This document shows, one piece after another, positions 35,222 to 41,545 of a DNA stretch of 41,545 bases (positions are counted from its first letter, which is position 1; the number at the start of each line of letters is the position of its first letter). This stretch comes from Gammaproteobacteria bacterium (GTDB taxonomy: Bacteria > Pseudomonadota > Gammaproteobacteria > Pseudomonadales > Pseudohongiellaceae), in assembly GCA_017853205.1 (NCBI GenBank), contig JAFMKB010000021.1, positions 1-41,545 on the forward strand. The letters are read 5' to 3'. A program made the translations under genes and the position numbers. Under the pieces are notes generated by a model that saw nothing but the letters and a program-made list of their open reading frames with translations, ran no database searches and was not told where the DNA came from.

Positions 35222-37395
35222 CGCCTCGCGCGGGCCGCTTGACCTGCGTTTTTGCCGCGGCTGCCTCTCGCGGTCTTCCCCCGAGTCACAGGCCGGCCCT
35301 TAGGTTTTTCATGCGGGACCAAATGCTTTTCTTCATTGCCAATCAGGTCCGTGCGGCCAAGCTTAGTTAATGCTGTGCGTAGCATTGGCCAATTTTTTTC
35401 ATCGTGATAGCGCAGAAACGCCTTCTGAAGGCGGCGCTGCTCTAAATTCTTCGACACTTTAACTTTCTCGCTCTTGTAACGTACTTTTTCGAGTGGGTTG
35501 CGCTCGGAGTAGTACATGGCCGTTGCGAGCGCCATTGGCGAAGGATAAAAGGTCTGAACTTGATCAGGTTTAAATTTTCTTTCCTTTAGCCATAGGCTCA
35601 GATTCAACATGTCCTCGTCGTCGCTGCCCGGGTGTGCTGCGATAAAATAAGGAATCAGGTATTGCTCTTTGCCTGCTTTTTTAGAGAATTTGTCAAACAG
35701 TCGCTTAAACTCGTCATACGCCGAAATGCTTGGCTTCATCATTTTCGCTAGCGTTTTGTCTTCGCTGTGCTCTGGCGCTATTTTCAAGTAGCCGCCAACA
35801 TGATGCGAAACCAGTTCTTCAATATATTCGGGGTCTTTTAAGGCGAGGTCATAGCGCAGTCCGCTCGCGATAGCGACACGCTTTACGCCAGGAATTGCGC
35901 GCGCTTTGCGATAAAGCTCGGTTGTTGGTTTGTGATCAGTTTCTAGGTGTTTGCAAATGCTTGGATAAACACAGGACAGCCGCTTGCAAGTTTTCTGAAT
36001 CGCAGGCGATTTGCAATTGAGTTTATACATGTTGGCGGTGGGTCCGCCCAGATCTGAAATGGTGCCGGTGAACCCCGGTACCATATCACGTATTTTTTCG
36101 ATTTCGCTGAGGATTGATTCTTCCGAACGACTCTGAATAATGCGGCCTTCGTGTTCGGTAATAGAACAAAAGGTGCAGCCACCAAAACAGCCCCGCATGA
36201 TGTTAACTGAGGTTTTAATCATGTCGTAAGCTGGGATTCGAGCGTCGCCATAGGCTGGGTGCGGGCGACGCTTGTAGTCGAAGCTAAATACCCAGTCCAT
36301 TTCGTCTGTTTCGAGCGGAATGGGTGGCGGGTTAACCCATACCTCTTGCGTGCCGTGACGCTGGACTAACGTCTTGGCATTGTAGGGGTTCGCTTCTTGG
36401 TGCAGAACGCGTGAGGCGTGCGCATAAAGCGCAGGATCGTTTACTACCTTGCTGTACGAGGGTAGACGAATATATGTTGTCTTAGCATCATATTTTTCTT
36501 TTCGCTGAAGAGGCATCGGTATGATTTTGATCGCCTGGGTCGAGTCGGATGCAGCATTTACCGCGTTCTCAGCCTTGGCGGCGGCTTCTGCATCGGGCTC
36601 GCGATCATGGAAGTCGTAGGGATTAGGTATCGCATCTATTCTCGATGGCCAGTCGATGCGTGTCGAATCGATTTCAGTCCATCCTTCGGGGAGTTCCTTT
36701 AGTACAACTGCTGCGCCGCGCGTCTGCCAGAGCTCTTTGACTTCCTTGCCGTTGGCTATTGCATGTGCAACCTCAACGAGAGCTCGCTCTGAATTGCCGT
36801 AAAGAAGAATATCCGCATTAGAATCAATCAATACAGAACGCCGAACGGCATCTGTCCAGTAATCGTATTGCGCAATGCGTCGGAGGCTAGCCTCAATGCC
36901 GCCGATGACAATAGGGGTGTCGTAATACGCTTCTCGGCAGCGCTGGCTGTACACGATCACCGAGCGGTCAGGGCGTTTGCCAGCCTCTGCATGAGGTGTA
37001 TAGGCATCGTCGTTACGCAGCCTGAGATCTGCTGTATAGCGATTGATCAGGGAGTCCATGTTGCCGCCGGTTACGCCGAAGAATAGATTCGGCTTGCCAA
37101 GCTGCTTAAAGGGTTCGGCGCTGTCCCATTCTGGCTGCGCGATGATACCGACGCGAAAACCCTGTGCTTCGAGCAGGCGCCCAACCACCGCCATGCCAAA
37201 GCTAGGATGATCTACATACGCGTCGGCAGTGACGATTATGATGTCGCAGCTATCCCAGCCGAGCGCATCCATTTCGGCGCGCGACATTGGCAGATAGGGC
37301 GCCGTGTCGAAGCACTCTGCCCAATATTTGGGATAGGAGAACAGCTTGCGCGGCTTGAATTCGTCAACCGCGTCGTTCGAGTGTTTCTGCGCCAT
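35218..37395 (-). CDS. ygiQ: YgiQ-family radical SAM protein
   Basis: A 725-residue radical SAM protein of the YgiQ type. An N-terminal domain of about 290 residues ([45 protein letters not shown]) is followed by the radical SAM core with [10 protein letters not shown] (Cys403, 407, 410), [10 protein letters not shown] and [10 protein letters not shown], then [17 protein letters not shown]. The C-terminus is a basic Arg/Gly/Lys tail ([15 protein letters not shown]) that could touch RNA. The function of YgiQ is not established. The frame opens at a TTG six codons earlier; the ATG at 37395 (MAQKH) has GAG at proper distance. Convergent with trmJ with a four-base overlap. Confidence 0.93.
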   Translation of the reverse strand: MAQKHSNDAVDEFKPRKLFSYPKYWAECFDTAPYLPMSRAEMDALGWDSCDIIIVTADAYVDHPSFGMAVVGRLLEAQGFRVGIIAQPEWDSAEPFKQLGKPNLFFGVTGGNMDSLINRYTADLRLRNDDAYTPHAEAGKRPDRSVIVYSQRCREAYYDTPIVIGGIEASLRRIAQYDYWTDAVRRSVLIDSNADILLYGNSERALVEVAHAIANGKEVKELWQTRGAAVVLKELPEGWTEIDSTRIDWPSRIDAIPNPYDFHDREPDAEAAAKAENAVNAASDSTQAIKIIPMPLQRKEKYDAKTTYIRLPSYSKVVNDPALYAHASRVLHQEANPYNAKTLVQRHGTQEVWVNPPPIPLETDEMDWVFSFDYKRRPHPAYGDARIPAYDMIKTSVNIMRGCFGGCTFCSITEHEGRIIQSRSEESILSEIEKIRDMVPGFTGTISDLGGPTANMYKLNCKSPAIQKTCKRLSCVYPSICKHLETDHKPTTELYRKARAIPGVKRVAIASGLRYDLALKDPEYIEELVSHHVGGYLKIAPEHSEDKTLAKMMKPSISAYDEFKRLFDKFSKKAGKEQYLIPYFIAAHPGSDDEDMLNLSLWLKERKFKPDQVQTFYPSPMALATAMYYSERNPLEKVRYKSEKVKVSKNLEQRRLQKAFLRYHDEKNWPMLRTALTKLGRTDLIGNEEKHLVPHEKPKGRPVTRGKTARGSRGKNAGQAARARR

Positions 37396-37519
37396 GATGT
37401 ACTCGTTTCCCAATCTTGCTGCGCTGCCGGCTCGTTTTCTAGAGTCCTTTTTTACCGCGTGTTCGATTGGGTTAATTAAACATTAATCAAGCGCAGAGCT
37501 TTGTTAGCGCTGCGCGTAA

Positions 37520-37546
37520 GTAGACGCGATAGTATACCGCGTCTAC
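37520..37546. repeat. Inverted repeat downstream of the SufR-like regulator gene
   Basis: GTAGACGCG (37520-37528) and CGCGTCTAC (37538-37546) are perfect inverse copies nine bases apart. It lies between the end of the regulator gene and the start of ygiQ on the same strand. No T-run follows on the minus strand, so it is not a standard terminator; an operator or RNA hairpin is possible. Confidence 0.45.
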
Positions 37547-37577
37547 ACGCTGTTTTCGTGATTAGTTTTAGCTGCAA

Positions 37578-38228
37578 CTACGCATCGATGGGTTGGATTC
37601 GGTAGGCGCAGCGTCTTGCGCCTTCTAGCAAGTAGTCGCTACGTTCGACAGTTGCGTAACCTTCGAGAAGTTGTTTGAACAGAGACAACTCTGCTACACA
37701 AAAAGCGGAACAACTACTCGCCGCAGCAAAAATAGGGCAGTGATTCTCGATTAATAGCCAGCCACTGGGCGTTAGCCTGAGTTCGGCCATAAATCCGTCA
37801 CGGCTGCGCTTAGCACAAAGAGCTTCGAGTGTGTCGCTGAGGCTTAGCTGTGGATCGGGCAATTCGTTTTGGTATCGGGAGAGCAGTGCGTTTTCGTTCA
37901 CTTCGATGAGCTTGTTGAGGCCGGCATCGCCGAATGTCTGCGCGGCTGCAGTGATTAGCTCCACGGCAATACGCGCGTGCCCGTCGGTAAACAAGGCATG
38001 GCCCTGGGTGGTAAGTTTCCATAGGGTTACCGGCCGTCCTCGCGTCTGATGGCTCAGCTGTGCATGCTTAACGTAGCCTTTATCCTGCAGCTGCGCCAAA
38101 TGCTGGCGTACTCCCATCGTGGTTAACCCAAGCTGGCCTGCGAGTATTTTAATCGACTGAGGCCCGCGACTTTTCAAACGTTCAACGAGTTGCTCTTGAG
38201 TGGTCGGCAGGAGGGATAGATCGGTCAT
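37578..38228 (-). CDS. SufR-like (COG2345) winged-helix regulator with Fe-S cysteines
   Basis: A 216-residue regulator. The N-terminal winged helix (TTQEQLVERLKSRGPQSIKIL, GLTTMGVRQHLAQLQDKGYV, a wing at RGRPVTLWKLT) is followed by a C-terminal domain with four cysteines spaced C-x8-C-x3-C-x29-C (164, 173, 177 and 207 from the chosen start: NHCPIF, SSCSAFC, RRCAYRI). The same pattern binds a Fe-S cluster in SufR, which represses Fe-S assembly genes when the cluster is present. No suf or isc genes are here, so it is an orphan; ygiQ (a Fe-S enzyme) lies downstream on the same strand and putP is divergent. The ATG at 38228 was chosen over a TTG four codons upstream because GGA stands seven bases ahead. 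Confidence 0.85.
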   Translation of the reverse strand: MTDLSLLPTTQEQLVERLKSRGPQSIKILAGQLGLTTMGVRQHLAQLQDKGYVKHAQLSHQTRGRPVTLWKLTTQGHALFTDGHARIAVELITAAAQTFGDAGLNKLIEVNENALLSRYQNELPDPQLSLSDTLEALCAKRSRDGFMAELRLTPSGWLLIENHCPIFAAASSCSAFCVAELSLFKQLLEGYATVERSDYLLEGARRCAYRIQPIDA

Positions 38229-38479
38229 GGCAGAATCCAATACGCGGTTGTCTAAACTTTCGGCGGAGTTATCAAATAGTTTACTTTATTAATTACCACC
38301 GGTAGTTTGTGCAGTTGACCTATCGCTCTTGGTTGGCTAATTAATATTCCTTCGCCGCCGCGTGTTAGGCTCTTAAGTCTCGGCGTGGGGTCTGAACCAA
38401 AATCGCTCGCGCTTTCTCCTAGACGGTAGGCCATCACTCGGCAATAACTTACAATTCAGAGGTATCAGTTATCGATTCG

Positions 38480-39991
38480 TTGTCTTCAATATCGCAAGGG
38501 CCGGCTAGCTCATGGCCGCTGCTTGTGACGTTCGTCGTTTATTTGCTCGGCATATTACTACTCGGTATCCGCGCTTATCAGCAGACCCATGATTTAGGGG
38601 ACTATTTACTTGGTGGGCGTAAATTGGGCTCTGCAGTGACCGCGCTTTCGGTTGGCGCCTCCGATATGAGCGGATGGTTACTCCTAGGATTGCCCGGCGC
38701 GGTGTATCTTGCCGGCCTGCAGGAAAGTTGGATCGGCATTGGTCTTATTGTCGGTGCATATCTCAATTGGTTGCTCGTTGCTCGCAGATTACGCGTATTC
38801 AGTTTTCACGCCGATAACGCCCTCACGCTCCCCGATTATCTTGAATGTCGTTTTAGAGACGAAAGCAGACTGCTGAGAATACTCTCGGCAGCGGTGATCC
38901 TGTTGTTCTTTACCTTCTATGCCGCCTCGGGGCTCGTGAGTGGGGCGATACTATTCGAGAGTAGTTTCGGCCTCGATTACGGAGTTGCGTTACTCATTGG
39001 TGCGGTGGTCATCGTGTCTTATACCTTTGTAGGCGGCTTTTTGGCGGTGGCTTGGACTGACGCGATACAAGCGTGCCTGATGGCTGCTGCGTTGGTGATG
39101 ACCCCTATCGCGGTTTTCTCAGCGGTGGGTGGTGCGCAAGAAGTGATGGAGCAAGTCGCTGTGGTTAACCCTAATGGCCTCGATCTATTTGGGGATATTG
39201 GTGTGCTGGGCTTGATAAGCCTCCTTGCTTGGGGGCTTGGTTACGCAGGTCAGCCGCACATTCTCACGAGGTTCATGGCGATAGAAAACCCTTCAAAACT
39301 CGCCCCCGCGCGGCGGTTAGCGATGAGCTGGATGGTGATCATGCTGGCAGGTTCTGTTGCGACTGGCTTCGCAGGTATGGCTTATTTTGCCGCTGCGCCG
39401 CTCGCAAACCCCGAGACGGTCTTTATCAGTTTAAGTCAGGCATTGTTTAATCCGTGGATGGCTGGCGTTATCACTGCGGCAATCCTCTCGGCGATCATGT
39501 CTACGATCGATTCACAGCTGCTCGTTTGCTCCTCGGTTATCAGTGAGGACTTTTACCGAACTTTCTGCCGTCCACAGGCGAGCGGCAGTGAACTGGTTTT
39601 GGTGAGCCGCCTTGCTGTTGTCGGTGTAGCACTTATTTCGCTTTTGATCGCGATGGATCGCGAAAGCAAGGTGCTAGATCTGGTCAGCTATGCGTGGGCA
39701 GGTTTTGGTGCTGCGTTTGGGCCGGTTATCCTGCTGTCGCTATTCATGCGAAGCATGACCGCATCGGGCGCGATCGCAGGGATGCTTGCCGGTGCGATTA
39801 CAGTGGTTGTTTGGTCGAATCTCTCTGGCGGCATTTTTGATCTGTATGAAATCGTCCCTGGCTTTGCCGTGTCGCTAACTTGCATTCTCGCTGTGAGCTT
39901 GTGCTGGCCCGAGTGCCGCGAAAAAGTATTAGGCCAATTCGATGAGGCAAGGGCGCTCTCTCGAAATTTAACGATGCCAGAAGAGCATTAA
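38480..39991 (+). CDS. putP: Sodium/proline symporter
   Basis: A 503-residue sodium:solute symporter that closely follows E. coli PutP: LLGGRKLGSAVTALSVGASDMSGWLLLGLPGAV, the LPDYLECRF loop, YTFVGGFLAVAWTDAIQ, GLGYAGQPHILTRFMA and ISLLSAW-type helices, with the Na+ site residues in SAIMSTIDSQLLVCSS and SYAWAGFGAAFGPV. It imports proline with Na+ through about 13 helices. The start is TTG; AGAGG lies 15 bases upstream, rather far, and a GTG 15 codons on (VTFVVYLL) would start directly at the first helix. putA is not in the window. Its stop overlaps the convergent elaA stop by four bases. Confidence 0.93.
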   Translation: MSSISQGPASSWPLLVTFVVYLLGILLLGIRAYQQTHDLGDYLLGGRKLGSAVTALSVGASDMSGWLLLGLPGAVYLAGLQESWIGIGLIVGAYLNWLLVARRLRVFSFHADNALTLPDYLECRFRDESRLLRILSAAVILLFFTFYAASGLVSGAILFESSFGLDYGVALLIGAVVIVSYTFVGGFLAVAWTDAIQACLMAAALVMTPIAVFSAVGGAQEVMEQVAVVNPNGLDLFGDIGVLGLISLLAWGLGYAGQPHILTRFMAIENPSKLAPARRLAMSWMVIMLAGSVATGFAGMAYFAAAPLANPETVFISLSQALFNPWMAGVITAAILSAIMSTIDSQLLVCSSVISEDFYRTFCRPQASGSELVLVSRLAVVGVALISLLIAMDRESKVLDLVSYAWAGFGAAFGPVILLSLFMRSMTASGAIAGMLAGAITVVVWSNLSGGIFDLYEIVPGFAVSLTCILAVSLCWPECREKVLGQFDEARALSRNLTMPEEH

Positions 39992-40446
39992 CCGTGCGCG
40001 GCTCGAGTCATCTGGATATGGGGGATACCGTCTTCTAGATAGGGGGGCGAAGTCGTCTCGAAATCGAACGCGGCATAAAAGGCTTCTAGGTGCTGTTGTG
40101 CCGAAATTGTGATTGCGGCTTCCGGATAGAGTATGCAGCAGGCATCGATTGCCTCTCGTACTAATGCTTTACCCCTGCCTGTTCCACGAAGAGAAGGGCT
40201 GGTCACGATGCGCCCAATTGAAGCGCCTGCATATTTTACGCCCGGAGCGACGATGCGAGCGCAGCATAGCACCTTGTTCTCTGCATTAAGCGCGATAAGG
40301 TGATGCGCATTTTGGTCGTAGTTATCGAGGTCGAGATAAACACAGTCTTGCTCAACGACAAAAACCTCACTGCGCAGTCTCAACATCGAGTAGAGTTCCG
40401 AATTACTGAGCGTGTCGAAGGATTTTGTATGCCAAGTGAGCGTCAT
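39988..40446 (-). CDS. elaA: ElaA-family GNAT N-acetyltransferase
   Basis: A 152-residue acetyltransferase of the ElaA group. The start WHTKSFDTLSNSELYSMLRLRSEVFVVEQDCVYLDLD is typical, followed by the acetyl-CoA loop in RIVTSPSLRGTGRGKALV (R-G-x-G-R-G-K) and the C-terminal YAAFDFETTSPPYLEDGIPHIQM. It transfers an acetyl group to an unknown amine. The ATG has AGG about eight bases ahead. Convergent with putP, stops overlapping. The 281 bp from its start to the tRNA gene hold no recognisable gene. Confidence 0.93.
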   Translation of the reverse strand: MTLTWHTKSFDTLSNSELYSMLRLRSEVFVVEQDCVYLDLDNYDQNAHHLIALNAENKVLCCARIVAPGVKYAGASIGRIVTSPSLRGTGRGKALVREAIDACCILYPEAAITISAQQHLEAFYAAFDFETTSPPYLEDGIPHIQMTRAAHG

Positions 40447-40727
40447 GGGGGCCTGCTTAGGGGTGGGTCAAACGCGTGGTCTCTGCGAATTTAATGCCCC
40501 TGAGTCTATCATCGCAGTTTGGAGTGGCAAACCTCTCGCGTAAGAGGTGACTTGTGCTTCGAATAACAATCCCCGCGAAAACCCTCTAAAGACTATGATA
40601 AACTTCTTCCAGTCATTAACTTGCTAGCCTAGTTATCTAGTTTTCCATTATCGATCCACAGATCACTCTAATCTAGATGACCCATAGACGAAAGGAGGCA
40701 GCTACTTCGTAAGAATTCACCGATTAA

Positions 40728-40804
40728 GCCCCGGTGGCACAGCTGGATAGCGCGGCCCCCTCCTAAGGGGCAGGTCAGAGGTTCGAATCCTCTCCGGGGC
40801 ACCA
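40728..40804 (+). tRNA. tRNA-Arg(CCT)
   Basis: A 77-nt cloverleaf with encoded CCA: acceptor GCCCCGG/CCGGGGC, anticodon stem GCCCC/GGGGC with loop CTCCTAA (anticodon CCT), T-arm AGAGG-TTCGAAT-CCTCT. It reads AGG. The D-stem GCAC/GCGC has one A-C mismatch (12-23), which is unusual. tRNA-Arg(CCT) is a common target of tyrosine recombinases, and an integrase remnant lies just behind it. Confidence 0.95.
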
Positions 40805-40823
40805 TCTCCTACACTCAAGCGCT

Positions 40824-40852
40824 TGTTATATAAGAATTAATGCAATATAACA
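40824..40852. repeat. AT-rich inverted repeat between tRNA-Arg(CCT) and integrase remnant
   Basis: TGTTATAT (40824-40831) and ATATAACA (40845-40852) are perfect inverse copies 13 bases apart, 20 bp behind the tRNA. Two GTTACG direct repeats follow nearby (40861-40866 and 40873-40878). Such sites next to an attachment site could be integrase or excisionase arm sites; the hairpin could also end the tRNA transcript. Confidence 0.4.
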
Positions 40853-40895
40853 GACCCAAGGTTACGTAAAAAGTTACGGATTTGAGTGAAAAGCA

Positions 40896-41256
40896 ATGTC
40901 AAAAAAGTATCCTCGCTACGTATGACCACTCAAGAATAGCCTCTTCTACGAGCGTACTTGGCCCTCTCGTCTAAAGCCATCTTGGCAGGCCTAGGTTTAC
41001 TTATCCGCTTCGGCTCAAACTGGGTCAGTACACAGACGCAGAGCTTCATCGCGCCTATGCTGCAGCCAATGACGAGTTTGATTCGCAGCTGAAACTCATG
41101 GAAAACAGCGGCTCTAACGTCTTTACAGAAACAGAAATAGAGAAGGCTGCACCAGCTCTGCTGCGCAAGCAGCGACTTAACGCCGGTGACTTTGAGCATG
41201 ATGATGACTTCCACCTTTCAGAAGCGATACATTTAGCAATAGCCAGTAGTGATTAG
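40896..41256 (+). pseudogene. Tyrosine recombinase (integrase) remnant, N-terminal part only
   Basis: The ATG at 40896 begins MSKKYPRYV, then a TGA (40923), then the same frame continues KNSLFYERTWPSRLKPSW. Near 40971-40985 the frame shifts by one, and GRPRFTYPLRLKLGQ, LHRAYAAANDEFDSQLKLME, EIEKAAPALLRKQRLNAGDF and a short end (LAIASSD) follow to a TAG at 41254. These are the arm-binding and core-binding segments of a site-specific integrase family common in marine gammaproteobacteria. The catalytic domain with the Arg-His-Arg-Tyr set is missing, and nothing like it follows. With a stop, a frameshift and a truncation the gene is dead. It is on the same strand as the tRNA and 91 bp behind it, the usual layout of an element inserted in a tRNA gene. 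Confidence 0.8.
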
Positions 41257-41299
41257 AAATCCCTGCTAATGGTCAATATATCAAACGCTCACGCTTCGC

Positions 41300-41329
41300 T
41301 TGATGCATCAAAAAATTGAAACTTATACT
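41300..41329 (+). promoter_or_regulatory. Candidate sigma-70 promoter of the last, partial gene
   Basis: TTGATG (41300-41305), 18 bp, TATACT (41324-41329). The start would be near 41336, only about 16 nt before the ATG at 41352. Confidence 0.5.
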
Positions 41330-41351
41330 TACTGACATACACGGACGGCAC

Positions 41352-41545
41352 ATGAGGAATAGATTGCTACCTTCATCGTTTGATAACAACTTTGATGGAC
41401 ACCCCGTCTCACTGTGGTTATTCGGCTTGATAACTACCGTTACATTAGGCCGAAGCCTTACTCACATATTTTTGCCTGATGGAGGCGCTCAATCTATAGC
41501 AACCGTGCCACTGAGCCAATACTCCAGTGGCGCAGAAAGCTCAGT
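41352..41545 (+). CDS. Putative membrane protein, 3' end beyond the window
   Basis: An ATG at 41352 opens a frame that stays open to the window edge (64 codons seen). It starts MRNRLLPSSFDNNFDGHPVS, followed by a hydrophobic segment LWLFGLITTVTLGRSL and then DGGAQSIATVPL. This looks like the N-terminus of a multi-helix membrane protein of unknown function; the first helix begins near residue 21. A plausible promoter stands directly upstream. It lies behind the integrase remnant, so it may be host DNA beyond the scar or cargo of the old element. Confidence 0.6.
   Translation, partial: MRNRLLPSSFDNNFDGHPVSLWLFGLITTVTLGRSLTHIFLPDGGAQSIATVPLSQYSSGAESS

Noticed and set aside
40930..41214. 94-codon minus-strand frame near the right end
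   Set aside because: It is the antisense shadow of the integrase remnant, whose plus-strand frames carry clear integrase motifs.

Overview
The window looks like ordinary chromosome of a moderate-GC gammaproteobacterium, most probably a marine one of the Halieaceae (OM60/NOR5) kind. The evidence is a gammaproteobacterial core block (ispB divergent from rplU-rpmA-obgE-proB, then rpsT divergent from murJ), the suhB|trmJ divergent pair, an EfpL (YeiP) protein, PutP, ElaA, and a set of oxidative and acyl-CoA genes. The family-level placement is inference from gene content; no rRNA or marker search was possible.

Layout. 1-2,100: a tRNA-Arg(ACG) on the minus strand, a Sel1-repeat exported protein, and a GrdB-like selenoprotein whose reading frame crosses an in-frame TGA with a strong SECIS-like hairpin just behind it. 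2,100-11,900: a metabolic block with an exported epoxide-hydrolase-like protein, a periplasmic haem c/PQQ dehydrogenase, a CaiB/BaiF CoA-transferase, a methyltransferase with a signal peptide, a TonB-dependent receptor and ETF:ubiquinone oxidoreductase. 11,900-15,200: a transglutaminase/TPR lipoprotein and an acyl-CoA synthetase. 15,200-22,800: core translation, cell-wall and isoprenoid genes (ispB, rplU, rpmA, obgE, proB, rpsT, murJ, a DUF2007 protein, efpL). 23,000-29,800: aromatic amino acid genes (DAHP synthase, aromatic aminotransferase), a folD that reads like a Bacteroidetes protein, a TSUP permease, a small exported repeat protein next to a TetR regulator, a PlsC-like acyltransferase and a YdjA-like nitroreductase. 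30,200-40,500: a radical SAM protein with a B12-binding-like N-terminus, a MATE exporter, suhB|trmJ, ygiQ, a SufR-like Fe-S regulator, putP and elaA. 40,700-41,545: tRNA-Arg(CCT), the broken N-terminal part of a tyrosine recombinase, and the start of a further gene that runs off the window.

The three most notable results are: (1) the selenoprotein at 939-1874, where an apparent pair of short ORFs is one 311-residue gene with a UxxC redox motif; (2) a suhB orthologue in its conserved place beside trmJ, gap-free against E. coli SuhB through the metal site but with most catalytic metal ligands replaced, consistent with survival only for its non-enzymatic role in rRNA antitermination; and (3) an integrase remnant 91 bp behind tRNA-Arg(CCT), the scar of an integrative element. 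Also of interest are the probable transfer of folD, a recurring four-base tail-to-tail stop-codon overlap at four convergent gene pairs, and palindromic operator-like boxes between the selenoprotein and epoxide hydrolase genes.

The genome is tightly packed. Convergent genes commonly touch or overlap, while rho-independent terminators are seen after the tRNA-Arg(ACG), CoA-transferase, ETF-QO, rpmA and proB/rpsT genes. Several true start codons lie inside the longest open frames; these were moved where a Shine-Dalgarno sequence or the family length decides.
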